A stretch of 64,000 nt of DNA from Lichenostomus cassidix (Eukaryota > Chordata > Aves > Passeriformes > Meliphagidae), in contig CM039187.1 in assembly GCA_008360975.2 (NCBI GenBank), positions 13,471,094-13,535,093 on the forward strand, in the 5' to 3' direction. The position numbers were made by a program, and so were the translations under genes. Below are positions 8,901-21,017 of the stretch, in pieces. The stretch's first letter is position 1. Each line of letters starts with the position of its first letter. Below the pieces are notes generated by a model. It was not told the DNA's origin. It saw only the letters and a list, made by a program, of their open reading frames with translations, and did not search any database.

Positions 8901-11900
8901 GTCGCCCCGGCAGGTCCCAGCCGGCACTTCCAGGGTGGTTCGACATGGACAGAAAAAGAGACAGGCAGAGGCCAGCCCATCCTTCCACCAAGGCTGCTCT
9001 GGCATGTTACAGGTAGGGGTCAAAGTGCATAGAGGCAAAGGCAGAGTCCGAGGACTAGAGGGAGGAGGGCACTGTGTGGGAGCCCAGGCCAGCTCCCAGC
9101 AGAGGGATATCCCCCAAAAAAGGCCACTTGAGCTGCACAGAGAAGGAGAGAAGGAGCAAGAGAAAAAAAGAGAAAGAGAAGGAGAGTCAGTGGCAGCTCA
9201 GTGGGAGGCACATGACAAACACACAGAACCAGGGTGGAGGTAGCTGGGCTGCCACCAGACAGGTTGCAGGATGTGGCCTGGCCTCTGTCAGGGATGTCTT
9301 GGTGTCAAGGTGGTGCTGTGGGTCTGATGCCAGCAGGCATGGGGTCAGGGTGTCCCAGCTCTCACTCACCCACACAAGCTGTGCCATCCTCGTTTGGCTC
9401 AAAGCCCCGGCTGCAGCGCTTGTTGCTGCGACAGCGGTACCCGCCATAGGTGTTGATGCAGACAGGCTTGTCCCGGGGACAGATAAAGGGGAACTCAGTG
9501 CACTCATTTGTGTCTGCAAGAGGGTCCTCAGTGTGAGACAGCTGTGCAGAGAGCTTGGGGCTGCTAGCCCCTCCAGTTCCCCCCAGTACAGACTAGATGG
9601 CCACCCCGGTGGTAGCCATGCATAAGCCATGCCTCTGCCCAGGAGGCTCCCAGCACGGCCATAGCCGCCCTGCTGCATCCCTGCAGCCCCTCCGTCACTC
9701 ATGGCTCCAGCACAATGCCTGCCACGCCTCTTGCTTCAGCACAGCGCTCTCACCGCTCCCTGTGACACCACGGTGTCCCTCTGGAGCTGTACTGCTGTCC
9801 CATTCCCAGGCCGTGTGCCAGGCAGGCAGCTGTACCTGGCACTGAGCCATGTGGCAGGCAGCCACCTCCCAGTCTCAGTGTCCCCCATGGGACAATGCTG
9901 CAGCACACCTGTGCCCCCAGCAGCCACTCACCTACACAGCGTCCATTCTCGTGCTGGGAGAATCCCTGCCCGCACTGCATATGGGGAGAAGCAGAGACAG
10001 CTGGGATGGAGAGGAATCAGCCCTGGGCAGCCACTGAGCCAGAAGAGCCCAGCCCTTTACTCCCGTCCCCAAAGTCTCGCACCCTACACCCACACCTGGC
10101 CCTCACCTCCAGCGGGGCAGGCATGAGTGGCTCCTCCACATCCAGAGGGTAAGGGATCTCCAGGACAGAGTTGGTCTCACTGCTCGCCACAGCTCGTGAC
10201 ACCACGCGGCCATCCGGCCAAGTCACCTCCAGGCTGCTGGCTTCATCACGCCCTGCAGGCGGGCAGCCCATCAAAGGGAGGGTCTCCGGGGTGGGCAGGG
10301 GCTGAAAGGAGGCCAGCCGGGTGGTAGGGATGGGAGGGGCAAAGTCTCCCCTTGCTCCCTGAGCCCAGGTGCTTGTGCTGACAGCCAATGCACGTGGATG
10401 TACTCTGGGGGGTGTATATGGGGACAATGGGATGACTTGCCAGTGGGTAAGGACACCCCTGCAGGCTTGGCTGCTGGACACGCTGAGCCATGAGAGGGTT
10501 AAAGGGCAGGGAAAGCCCTAGTGCCTGGGCAAAGCAGCAGGCAGGGGATGGGGAAGGGGCAGCTGCCCCTTGCAGCAGAGCTGGGCACCCTGCCCACAGC
10601 CTTGCACAGGGCCTACCATACCCAGGGTGACAGACATGAACGACTACTGTGCTGCAGGACACCAGGGCAGCAGACACGGCCCCTGCCCAGGGCAGTGCCA
10701 GGGAAGGCTGGGGGTGGAGGCAGCCCCTTGACCCCCTGGCTCACCCAGTCCGAAATGTGCCACAGGCTCCATCTCGCAGAGATAGCCGGAACCGCCGTCG
10801 ATGATGCGCAGGTGAGCCCCGCTGCGCCGCGTGAACAGCACCACCTTGGCTCCCCGTGCAAAGGCCCCGAAGCGGGTACGGGGAATGACACGCAGCCAGT
10901 TGTTGCTGGTGCCCTGCGAGGGAGGAGAGAGCAGACTGAGCTGGGAGGGACAGAAGGGATGGGTACAACACAAGGACTCCCTGCTTAACTCACCTGGGTG
11001 CCCTTGAAGATGGAGATCGGCTGTGCCATGGACTCGCCATGGGATAGGATGAGGTCCAGCATCCCATCTCCATCAAAATCTGTCACTGCACCTCCTGCAA
11101 GGACAGGATCATGGTGTCCTTGGGGCCTGGCCCCATGTCTCCCAGCACCAGACCTTGCTGCTGCTGTGGCCTTCCACAGGCAATAGCAGCATTTCTGGCC
11201 ATGCAGGGACAAAAGGGAAGGTGGGGTGACTCCAATACAGGAGTAAGGGTCTCTGTGTCGTTGGCATCCTGTAATCAGGTGCGTTGGCACCCTGAGCAGT
11301 GGAGTGGTCAGGCAGTGCCTGGAGGGCTGTGGGTCACAGGGAGCTGCCGGATCTCCTCCCATATTCTTTGAACAGTGGGCACCCAGGAAGGGGCCCTCTA
11401 AGAGTGCATCCCCAGGGTACTGGAAAGGGCACTGTTGACTGGGTATGGGTAGAGGAAGAAAGCATGGGCCTGTTCCTGAGTGATGGGAGCTCCAGCCTGC
11501 TGGTGGGGAGCAGGCAGATAATGCAGCCAGGTGTGTGGCATCCTCAGGCATAGAAGGTGCCAAGCAGTGTTGTGGCAGATGGACTTCCTCTGCCAAAACA
11601 GGGTGGACCCACCTGTGCCCCGTCCCTCAGGCTCCAGTGCATCCCCTGGATTCAGCTCTTCCACGATGGGGTCTGAGTGTTCTCTGCGGATGAGCCTACC
11701 GAGGACACAGAGAGTATTACTGCCAGCTATTGCAGCCCTTAGAACCTTCCTGGGCATGTTGCCCCCTCCTGCAGAATCATGGCAGGGGTGACAGCCCAGT
11801 GGCTACAGGGTGTGGATGGCGGATGTGACTGTCCCCTGCCTGTTAGCATATCCCCACTCCATGTAGGGGCAACAGGGGTTTCATGAGAGCTTCTGGGTCT

Positions 11901-14900
11901 GAACTGAAGAGTAGCAACACCATCTGTTGCATCTCTCTGCAGTCCAGGGCTCCTTGCCACACCCCTGCCCTCTACCCACCCACAGCTGCAAGCATCGGGT
12001 AGACAACCAGCTCCCACCACCCTACACAGCAAGCAAGGAGGTGCTACACAGAAGTAATGAAGAATTGACCCCCACAATTAACAGGAGCCACGAACAAGCT
12101 TCCACACGGCTGCTAATCAACGGTGCTGGGGACCCCAGGGGCGGCTGCAGGCACGATCACAGTGGCTGGTAATGATGCTAGGAAGGGCTCAGTCACGGCG
12201 CCCTTTATTAGCTGAGCCCGAGCTGTGGCACTGCTGGAGAGGAGCGCTGTGCGCCTGGCTGTGCAGTGAGGGCTGCTCGACTCCCAGAGCAGGGTGCAGG
12301 CTCCCTGCCCCCCGGGCTCCTACCGGAAGAGGCGGTTGGCAGAGGAGCCGCGGTATGCGATGTTGTTGAAGAAAACCTCCAGCTCCTGGTCATTGTCGAA
12401 GTCGGCCGCGATGACGGTCCGGACAGGGGACGGCATGGAGAACTTGGGGGTGGCGATGTCCTGCATGAGGGATGGGCATAGCCTGGCAATAGGCACAGGA
12501 AGCAGGACACCGGGTCCTGCTTTGATGCCTCGGGTCGCCTCCTCACTGGGAAGTGGGGCTCAAAGGCAATTCAGAGTGAAGCCAACCCCCCTGGCCGAGG
12601 TGGCTCAGTGTCAAAGCCATCAGTGCGGGGGTTCCCAGCCCTCACCCGGAATCGGACACGCCCAGGAGCTCCACTCTGCAGGTAGAGGCGGTGCGGCCCG
12701 TTCCAGTTGCCATAGACGATGTCCACTCTGCCGTCGCGGTTGAAGTCAGCCAGCGCCACACCGCGTCCGTGCTGGTAGGGGTCATCCAGCCCTAGGGAAC
12801 CGCAGGGGGACAGGGGGAGACGGGAACCCCTCTCTGCTTCCTTGTCCCCAGCACACTTCCTAGGATGTGACCCATCGTCCCCAGACAGGTCCTGCACGCG
12901 CAGGGCTGCGTCCCTGCGCTGATGGATGCCCCGATGCATCTCAGCCACGGCCCAGTGGTAGGTGGGGCTCTGGGTCCCCAGGGCTGTCCCTCCACCCTGC
13001 ACTCATCCAATGCAGGCAGGGATAGACAAAGCCAAGTCCTGCCCTGAGGTCCCCAACATCTGGGTGTTCCCCCCACCTTCCTCTACTCACCCACAGCAGC
13101 TGCCACGTCCCTGTACGTCCCGTCCCCCCAGTTGTGGAAGAGGAAATTGGGGCTGTTCTCATTTCCGCAGAATATGTCAGAGGCGCTGTCGCTCAGGATG
13201 GGGCCCACGGCCACCCCACGGCCCCCTGGGGACAGCAGCCCGGGGTGAGGGGACAGCTGCCCCACCGGAATTTGTGCTCCCCATGTTCCCAGTGTTGCCC
13301 GGCCGGTGCTCCCAAACACCCCCTACCCCATGCGCCCCCCATGCCCACCTCCGGCGTCCCCTCCTTGCCCACCTGCAATTCCTCTCATCAGGAGCTAATT
13401 GGGCCTGGCAGCCGCTTGTGTCGCTCCCAACCCTAATCACTGCCATCGCCATGGTGACAACACTCTTAATTAGTGACAATTTACCGCTGGGGCATGCAGC
13501 GGTCCCCGCGGCGGCAGGGCAGCATGGGGCGCAGGCGGGCTTGCTCCCCCTACACCTACGTTCCCAAAGCCCGCTGCCTGTGCTGTGAATGCTGTGAGCT
13601 GTGGAGGGACCAGCCCCGGTGATGGTGGGCACAGGGGTCCTGCCAGACGTGCATCCCATGGTCCTGGTTCCCTTCCACGGCCGTGGGGCTGCCACTAGAT
13701 GGGGCAGTCAGGCAGCCCAACGCGTGGCACAGACCTCCGGCTACACTGACCTGCCACGGCGGGCTCTCACACTCGCCATGCCCTGCAGTGCCCCGTCCCC
13801 TCCTCAGGGTCACGGCAGCCGGGTACCTGTGTACTTGCTGACGCCAACCTGGGCGGCCACATCCACCAGCACCACGACACCACGGGCAGGGTCACTGGCA
13901 GCCACATCCATCTCAATCAGGGCATGGGGGCCCACGTTGCCGCTGGCATAGTTGGCTATGTAGATGGAGTACCTGCCGGAGCCCTGCAGCCGGCAGCACT
14001 GCCTCAGCACCCACCCACCCAAAACTCATCTCCACGGGGAGCACAGGATGCCTGCCGTGAATGCTCTTATTGCTCTGTGGGAGCAGGCATTGCTATTGTG
14101 TCCTGAGCAAGAGCTCTGCATAGCCCACAGTGAAAAGCATCCCAGGAGTAGGGATGTGCCCCATTGCCTCCAGGAGCTCTCTGGTCACAGTGCTGGCACG
14201 GGGCACATTACCCCCACCTCCCAGCATCCCCGGTGTGCCAGGTCCTCCCAATCTCCATCGCCCCCTTTGTCCCGTGCAGCAGCTGAACCCTGATTTAGCG
14301 ATAATCATTTGGAAACAAACCGCTGGAGGAGGAGGACGAAGAAAGAGCAGGTGACAGGAACATAAATCACCTCGACAGGCACGTTTATCAGCTGGTGGCA
14401 ACCGTGTGGACAGGCATCCACAGTCTCTACAGCTGGGGGGGTTGCCAGCCCTGACAGTCAACAAGCAGCTGGGGGCACTCCTGGCCCAAGTGGGGGGTGG
14501 GATGGGACTGGCAAGGGGAGCAGTCCTCCAGGACTCCACTGGAGGGGAACTGGGGGTGGGAAGGGGGCAGAGATGCCCCTGTCCACAGAGCCCTGCCTGC
14601 TCACCGTCCGGTCCACACAGGCAACGGAGCGCCCGGCAAAACGGCTGGCCACGTCCCGGTTCACCTCGTCACTCAGGATGTCCTCCCAGCGCCCATTGCG
14701 GAGCTTGAAGAGCTTGTCCGTGTAGGTGGCCAGACCTGGGGGAGGGGGCACAGGTCAGTGGGCTCCCACACCCTGCCTCCTCCCCAGTAGGGTGCTTTAC
14801 AGCAAGGGAGGCTGTGGAAGAGGCACCCTTTTTCCAGAGCATCCCAAATACCTGCCGTCCCTGCAGCCCCCCTACAGTGCCATAGGGCTGGGCTGCTGCA

Positions 14901-17900
14901 GGAGCCCCATGACCCTTAAGGGCCACTGGGAGACACACAGAAGAATCAACTCATTAAGCTAAAATATGTCCCAATGGGGCACAGCTCTGTAGATCATCCC
15001 CAGGAAGGTAAAAAAAGAAAAAAATATTATAAAAGAAATCGATTCAGTGGCAGGCACAGTCAGCGAGCTACACTGCTTGTGACAGCGCCAATAGCAGAAC
15101 CTGATTTAGGGACAGGTGTGCCAGCAGCCACCGCCAGCCTGGGTAATTAGGAGCACTGGGAAGACAGATCTGCTGCCTGGAGGTCAGGGACACAGGGCAG
15201 AGCTGGGCTGGAGAACCAAGCCAGGGAGCTCTGGGGATTCCCAGTGCCAGACTGGAGCACATAAGTCTTGTTCCCACAACAGCCAAGCCAGGAGCACAGA
15301 CAGCACTAGAGGGGCAGGATTAGACCTGACTTAGTCCAGCAGGAACAGGAGAGCCAGGAGACTGAAGGGCACAACTGCTGCAGGGCACAGCTGGGATTTG
15401 TACTGCGGGGTCCCTGTGGCAGGACAGCCCTGGGGGTGGAAGGGAATCTTCTGTCCCACTTGGGGTGCCGTGAAAAGGGTGATGGGCAGCTGGAAGTGCT
15501 GACTCGGTGGCTGGCTGGGCTCAGTGTCCCACCCGTGCTGCCATCAATCAATGGAGCCACTCAACTGAGAAATTAACTCCAGCCCGCACACATCCCTCAC
15601 ACACCGAAGGTCGCGGGCGGCCATGCCAGGGGCTCCCCCCGTGCCTGGGGCTCGGCTGCCGGCAGGGCTCACCAGAGAAGGCGTTGTTGGTGTTGAGGAA
15701 GTAGATCTCCTCGCGGCCATCGCCATCGATGTCACAGGCTGTCACTCCGATGGCATTGCCCTGCCGGTCCCGCAGTGCATAGTACGGGGAGCCCCGCTCA
15801 TCCTCTGCCATGTTCACCAGCCGCCCCTGTGCCTTGTCATACTTGAGCACCAGGTTGGGGCCATTGTACCTGTGAGAGCGAGCAGGGGTGATGGCCTCCC
15901 AAGGCCTGGGGACAGGATGAAAGCCCCTGTCTCATCCCTGAGGGGACACTGGGTGTGATACTGGATTTTCCCCATGATAGGCACTGCAGAGATCTGCATG
16001 GTCCATGGAGGCCAAGGACCCTGTCAGGCATCCCATGTCTGGCAACACCAGGGCAGCAGTGTGGGCCGGCCAGATTAGCAGTACAGGATGGGGTACAGGT
16101 CCCTGCTTGCACAGCTTTCCCAGGGCAAGGAAACCAGCACACAAGGAAAATCCTCTCAGCACGGTGCGTCCCACTGGCTCCTCGCCTGCTCCTGCCCAAT
16201 GCACCAGTAAACAAGTTATACAACGGGAACCAGGACTGCTTACAAAACCCCAGCTGGCTCCTTGACTCAGCACAGCTGGGAGTGGTGGCCCAGACCCCTC
16301 CAGGGCTCCCAGTGCTGCCCATGTTTTCCTGCCTCGATTATGCTCAGAGCAGCAGCAGCAGGGCCAGGCTCTGTCTGCCACCATAGTGCCTCCATCCAGC
16401 TGGATGGGATCTATGAGGGTAGAGAACAGTCTCCAGGTGGGCACACCTGTGTGTGCAAACTTCTTTCAGGAGTGAGGATGGTGGTATGCACACAGACACC
16501 CTGCAGCAGCAGCTCACAGCCATGCCAGCACACACACAGAGTCTGCACCATGGTCCCTGCTGCTCCTGACCAGGGCTGGACCCGCTGGCAGCAGCTGCTC
16601 TGTGTCTAGCCCCGCTTGGGCACTGGCAGCACAGCACACGGCTCCCTGCTTCCCCAGCTCCTGCCAGCCCTTCCCAGCCATCACTCCAATAAAGGACTAT
16701 AAAAAACCTCCAGCCAATTAACTGAATCTCCGAAGAGCGCTGAGTCCTGTCAGCGGAACTGAGACGGCTTGGGGACACGCTGGCTGTGCACTGCAGGGTG
16801 GACCCTGGCTGCTGGGCAGCTGCCACCACCCCACAGTGCGGCGACCGATGGGGGCACTCACGTGGAGCTACACAGGCACTCAGCTGGCATGAACACCCTG
16901 TGTGGGTGCACAAACACACACACTAGTGGGTGCATACCGACCCCCACCCACCCACATTTGTGGGCAATCCCCCCAGCCAGCCACAAGACCACGGAGGAGG
17001 GAGGAATTCCTGTTGACAGCAGGGCTGTCGCTGAGGCATTAGGTGCATCACTCACCCTGCCACCACAATCTCGAAGTCACCATCGGCATCCAGGTCGGTG
17101 ACGGCCACACCATAGTTGAGCTGTGTGGGATTGCTCTCGTAGTCAGGCGGGAGAAAGCGGTGGGTGACGGCTGCGAACATGGGCTCGCTGCGCTGGGAGC
17201 CCTCGCTGAGCCAGGCCAGGGACAGCAGGCACAACGCCAGCATCCTGGACACCTGGGAGAGACCTACAGCCCATCAGCTCCAGGAGTAGACCCTGCTCCA
17301 CAATGCCCAAGCAGCCCCACTGTCCTTGTATGGGAGATGCTCTCTTTTCACCCCTTGCCACATCACCTCAGCCTGCATGGCACCACCTGTCCCTTGACCT
17401 TTGGCACTGTCACTGTGGCATCCCCTTGGGGGACTGCCCTGGCTGCTGCTCACCCCTGGGACAAGATCATACTCCAGAGAGCTGGGGCTGAGCAGCAGCC
17501 CAACCTTGTGAGCCCACCCCATGAGAGGAACTGGGGAGGCAGCAGCAAGGTTGTACGGTGCGACAAAGCTGCGCTCAGGCCCAGCTCGCTCTGCCCTAAG
17601 AGGCCACTGGCATCCAAGGTCCTGGTAAGTAAAAAGGTCCATCACTGCTTCCTTGGCAGGATCAGAGGAAGAAGGCATTCACTGGCCTGAGGAGCTTGTC
17701 TTCTGTCCCATTGGTCTTCCAGAGCTGGGGAAGTCCACAGGGAGAACATAGGGATACTTTACCAGGTTACTCCCATGTGCCTCAGCTTCCCCACCCTGCT
17801 GGTACTATTCCTCCCACGCTCTCTGCAGGGTGAGCTCCTTCCAGCCTGGCAGAGAAGGCTTCTGCACAGGGATGCAGCCACAAGAAGATGCTGGGAGGAA

Positions 17901-20900
17901 CAGGAGACTGGGAGGAGAGGCTCATTTAACCTGGACTGCGGAGGACAGTGTCTGCCAGCACTGCTGGCAAGGCTGCAGAGATTTTGGAGCTGGCTCTGAC
18001 CTGGCTGTAGCACAGGTGATGAGCAAGATGGCACTCAGGAGGGCTACCCCTCGTCCCAGGCCAGGCAGTCCCCTACAGAGGGGAAGAGTCCAGAAACGAG
18101 CTGTATGTCCCCAGGCTATGGGCATGAGCCCACAGGCCAGTGCTCCACCTGGGAGGAAAAAACAGCCTGGCCCATGCTTGCAAACTGGATGGCTGGTCGG
18201 GGCACCTGGCCACCCAGGGGACAGTGCCTCATGTGACTGTGCCATCCCCTGGGACAGGACTGCTTTCCCCAACCAGGATCAGACCCCCTGTACAGGAGTG
18301 AATGACCCCGCTGCCAGCTGATGCCCATACTGTTGGGCTCTGAGAGCAAGCCAAGGAGGCTGTGGCAACTGCACAGTGCTACATATGCCCAGCTTGGAGA
18401 GGGGAAGGTACTCAAGATTTAGATCCTGGCAGACCCACCGGATTATCGGATTGTGGAGAACAGCCTGCTGCTGCCTCCCCTGAGGACGGGAATGGTCCCA
18501 AGGCTCTTTGGGGGGCCAGGATTCCCCTGCCACAAATAAATAGCTTCCAGACCCACACAGCTGGGCACGAAGTGGCTGTTCTCCAGCTGCAGAGGAAACC
18601 TTCACCCCACTGCCCAGAGCACCCAGAGCCCTCAGAGCCCTGTATTCCATTACACCACTACTGCCCCCTTTTCCTCTCCAGCCCCATCTGTACCTCAGGC
18701 ACAGCTGCAAGGGTGGATGTGTGCATGTCCCCAGCTCTACCCTCTCCTGCTCCTATTCTCTTCCTGTGCCCCTTACCTTACCATACTGTCTGGAGCAGCT
18801 CTTGAGGGCAGGAGCCTGGATCTTTCCCTGATGCATGGGTCCCATTCAAGACACATGTGATAGGGACAGGGTTCATTGGGTTGCTCAGGGATGGTACAGA
18901 CCCTCGGTGTCACTCTGTAGTGCCAGACAGTGGAGGGGGGTCTTTGCCACAGCCCCACTCCAGGCTTACCAAAGCAAGCATGAGGAAGAGCCACTGACAT
19001 TGCGGACAAATGGGTGCAGGGCTGCCACATGAGCCCCTGACCCTGCAGAGCAGTGCTGCCTCAGTCCCAGCCACAGCCAGGTGATGGGTGGCTCTCCCAT
19101 AGCCATTAGCAGGACTCTCTGTCTTTTCCCACTTCAGCTCCCACTCCCCAGAGCTTGGACTGTTACCCAGGCTCCCCCCCTGCCTCATCCAGCTGCAGCT
19201 GAAATCCCTCCAAGTTGGATGGAGCTTTTCCAGGGGGAAACAATGCTCCTGATTGGAGACAAAAGACTTTTCCCAGTGGATCCGGTGCTTGGTGCCATGG
19301 GGAAGGGATGTCCAGCCCAGAGCCAGGCCATTTTGGGAAGGGGAAGGGAAGGAGACTCAGGCTCTGTATGTCAGATGCAGAAAAGGCCTCAATCATTCCC
19401 AGCATGCTGTTGGTAGCACCACAGTCCCAGCATGAAGCTCTGAGGTTTGAGGCTGTGGGGCTCTGCTTGTGTGCAGGGCAGACCTCAGTCTGTCTAGTTC
19501 CAGCAGAGTCATGTCCTGGCCTGTATTGTGGCATCTGGTGGCAAGGTCACCCCAGGGTGCTTCCTCAGTATGGTTAAGCCTAGTGACATGAAGCCAAGGT
19601 GCCAAGCAGGGGTAAAGGTGCTGGGAGGATGCCAGAGACACCCAACGCAGGGTACAGCCAGGCAGCAGAGGGGCAGGGTGCTGGCCCCATGGCAGGGATG
19701 CAGCACATAGGGTTCATCTGACCTCATACATTGCCATGACTGGCACTGCTCAGCGTGGAGGATGGTATGGGACTGGAAAGGAAGCCACGGGGCAGGCAGA
19801 CGATTGTACCCCAGACCTCTCACCACAAGTGGGGAGATGCTGTCCCAAGAGCTCCTCCTTGTACACACATGGACATCCCCAGCCCTGGTCTACATCATGG
19901 GGAAGGTCCCACATGTCACCGTGACATTGCTGCCCTCCACACCATGCACCCCAGCGATGTCATGCGCCACCACTGCAGCAACATCCCATTCTGGGCCGCA
20001 GTCACCTCCAGCACCTCTACGACATTTCTTGATGTCATGCTGCAAGGGCCTCACTGCACCCCAAATACACCCCAAAACAGTGACAACATGGTGACATCAC
20101 AGCACCTCATGCCACCATGCTGCACGTGCCCCAGTAACATCACATTCTCATTCCTGCCATTCCCAGGCTGTCACAGCTATACATGCCAGGGCATAGGATG
20201 GACAGGAAATGTCCCATAGAACCAGCAGACCCCTCTTCCGCAGCAGCTGGGCTGCCTAGAGTACCAGCAGTGCTCCCTCCACAGCACCTCAGTCCCAAGG
20301 AGCCCAGATCCTGCAGTGCCTCTGCTCCAGCCAAAGCCCATGAGCCTGGGTCCTGCTGCGACGTCTGCTCGCTGCTGCGAGCCTGTCCCTCCTATGCAGG
20401 ACTCCTCAGTGCCGGACCTGGCAGGCTGGGGCTCAGCCAGCAGCAGCTAATGCAGTGTGGAGATGAGCAGTCACCTTAGCCTCTGAGCTCACCCCAAAGA
20501 GACACCAGGTCCTTGGGGGGCTCAGGCCCACCAGCACACAGCCAGCCCCATCCCACGGAGGCAGATACATGGTTGGACCCCTCTGCCCACTGCCCCCCGC
20601 TCCTCCGCAGGCTCAGCCACGACCAAGCACAAGTGCCGCTGCAAACTGGGGCTGTCCCTCGCTGCTCACCGCCCTGCTGCCCCTGCCAGCGCTCCCCAGT
20701 CCCAGCACACACCCCCTATCACCGCCCAGCCTCTTGAGCGCGGTCCTCCAAACACCCTTCCATCCCCATCCCATCCTTCTTCCCGCTCGCTCCCGGCCCA
20801 CTGCCCCGCATCCCCTCCACGCCGCGGGGACAGGCTACGTGCCCGCGGTCCCGCTCCGCCCTCCACCAACTTCTCCCCGGGCCGGTGACCGTGCCGGAGT

Positions 20901-21017
20901 TGAGAGCCGCCCCTCCCCGCCCCGGAATCCCCGGGAAACTTCACGGAGCAGCAAAACCACACCGCTACTCACGGGCCAGGGGGGCCGCCCGGCGCCCCCA
21001 CGGCGGCGGGAGCGCAT
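5805..21017 (-). CDS. CRTAC1: Cartilage acidic protein 1 (FG-GAP beta-propeller, ASPIC/UnbV domain, EGF), shared body plus alternative C-termini
   Basis: Minus-strand body exons: 21017-20973 (inferred), 17252-17056, 15869-15673, 14735-14605, 13983-13827, 13225-13091, 12791-12646, 12460-12324, 11695-11613, 11094-10994, 10913-10745, 10252-10107, 9974-9932, 9513-9370. Phases are continuous and the body is 1831 nt, ending in phase 1. Order of parts: signal peptide ([10 protein letters not shown]), repeated calcium-type loops ([45 protein letters not shown]) of a beta-propeller, an ASPIC/UnbV-type segment ([16 protein letters not shown]), then EGF1 (DTNEC...). The body ends at GTACV and joins a terminal exon: A gives about 658 aa (human A form about 661, memory), B about 647, the two-EGF route about 694. 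CRTAC1 is a secreted matrix glycoprotein; the neural form LOTUS is a Nogo-receptor antagonist (literature). Downstream ATG at residue 19 (MLAL) is an alternative start. Confidence 0.95.
5937..7315 (+). promoter_or_regulatory. GOLGA7B: GOLGA7B 3' UTR ending at AATAAA (7290-7295)
   Basis: After the stop at 5936 there is no further coding-like segment on the plus strand. The first plus-strand AATAAA is at 7290-7295 (CCTCAATAAACCCC), which would give a 3' UTR of about 1.37 kb. The CRTAC1 EGF-exon poly(A) signal lies only about 250 bases beyond on the other strand, so the two transcription units converge tightly here. Confidence 0.65.
7548..7553 (-). promoter_or_regulatory. CRTAC1: Poly(A) signal AATAAA for the EGF-ended CRTAC1 transcript
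   Basis: Minus-strand AATAAA (plus strand TTTATT) lies 72 bases past the TAG stop of the third EGF exon. Its position supports a genuine transcript end with a very short 3' UTR. Confidence 0.7.
7625..7752 (-). CDS. CRTAC1: CRTAC1 alternative terminal exon: third calcium-binding EGF domain
   Basis: Acceptor TCTTTCCCAG precedes 7752; the exon begins in phase 1 and reads to TAG at 7627-7625. It encodes [12 protein letters not shown] through GGRCQRN and stop: six cysteines, the calcium-binding DxDEC start, and [12 protein letters not shown], which fits the C-x-[DN]-x4-[FY]-x-C-x-C beta-hydroxylation consensus. Together with the EGF2 exon it makes a CRTAC1 form with three EGF modules and no hydrophobic or poly-Ala tail. 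I do not recall these exons from the mammalian gene, where one EGF-like domain is annotated. Confidence 0.8.
8076..8201 (-). CDS. CRTAC1: CRTAC1 alternative internal exon: second calcium-binding EGF domain
   Basis: A symmetrical phase 1-1 exon of 126 nt flanked by acceptor CCCCACCACCAG and donor GTGAGTACC. It encodes [12 protein letters not shown] through AASRCLG with six cysteines and [12 protein letters not shown], again a calcium-binding, hydroxylatable EGF pattern. Because it begins and ends in phase 1 it can follow the EGF1 exon and join either the third EGF exon (7752) or terminal exon A (5950) without a frame change. Confidence 0.8.
8513..8518 (-). promoter_or_regulatory. CRTAC1: Poly(A) signal AATAAA for CRTAC1-B
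   Basis: Minus-strand CCCAATAAACTATA lies about 500 bases downstream of the exon B stop and upstream of the EGF2 acceptor at 8201, so use of it would exclude the EGF exons and exon A. Confidence 0.65.
9020..9132 (-). CDS. CRTAC1: CRTAC1 terminal exon B (LOTUS-type hydrophobic tail)
   Basis: Acceptor CTTCTCTGTGCAG precedes 9132; the phase-1 exon runs to TGA at 9022-9020. It encodes [15 protein letters not shown], a short linker, and a strongly hydrophobic end ([16 protein letters not shown]). I recall the mammalian CRTAC1-B tail beginning AQVAF and ending LYAL, so identity is good. The pattern (small residues, spacer, terminal hydrophobic stretch) resembles a GPI-attachment signal or a C-terminal membrane segment, fitting the membrane-bound neuronal form LOTUS. 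A minus-strand AATAAA at 8518-8513 would end this transcript about 500 bases downstream. Confidence 0.88.
9133..9190 (-). promoter_or_regulatory. CRTAC1: Extended polypyrimidine tract at the exon B acceptor
   Basis: On the minus strand more than 50 bases immediately before exon B are almost entirely C and T, with repeated TCTCTTTCTC and CTTCTCTCC blocks, far longer than the tracts at the other CRTAC1 acceptors. Such tracts are typical of acceptors controlled by PTB proteins. Neural-specific control of exon B is an inference from its LOTUS identity. Confidence 0.6.
17253..20972 (-). other. CRTAC1: CRTAC1 intron 1 (inferred)
   Basis: The interval between the inferred first exon (donor CCC|GTGAGT at 20973/20972) and the exon encoding the signal peptide (acceptor TCTCTCCCAG before 17252). 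I see no other exon, RNA gene or transposon in it. Confidence 0.6.
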
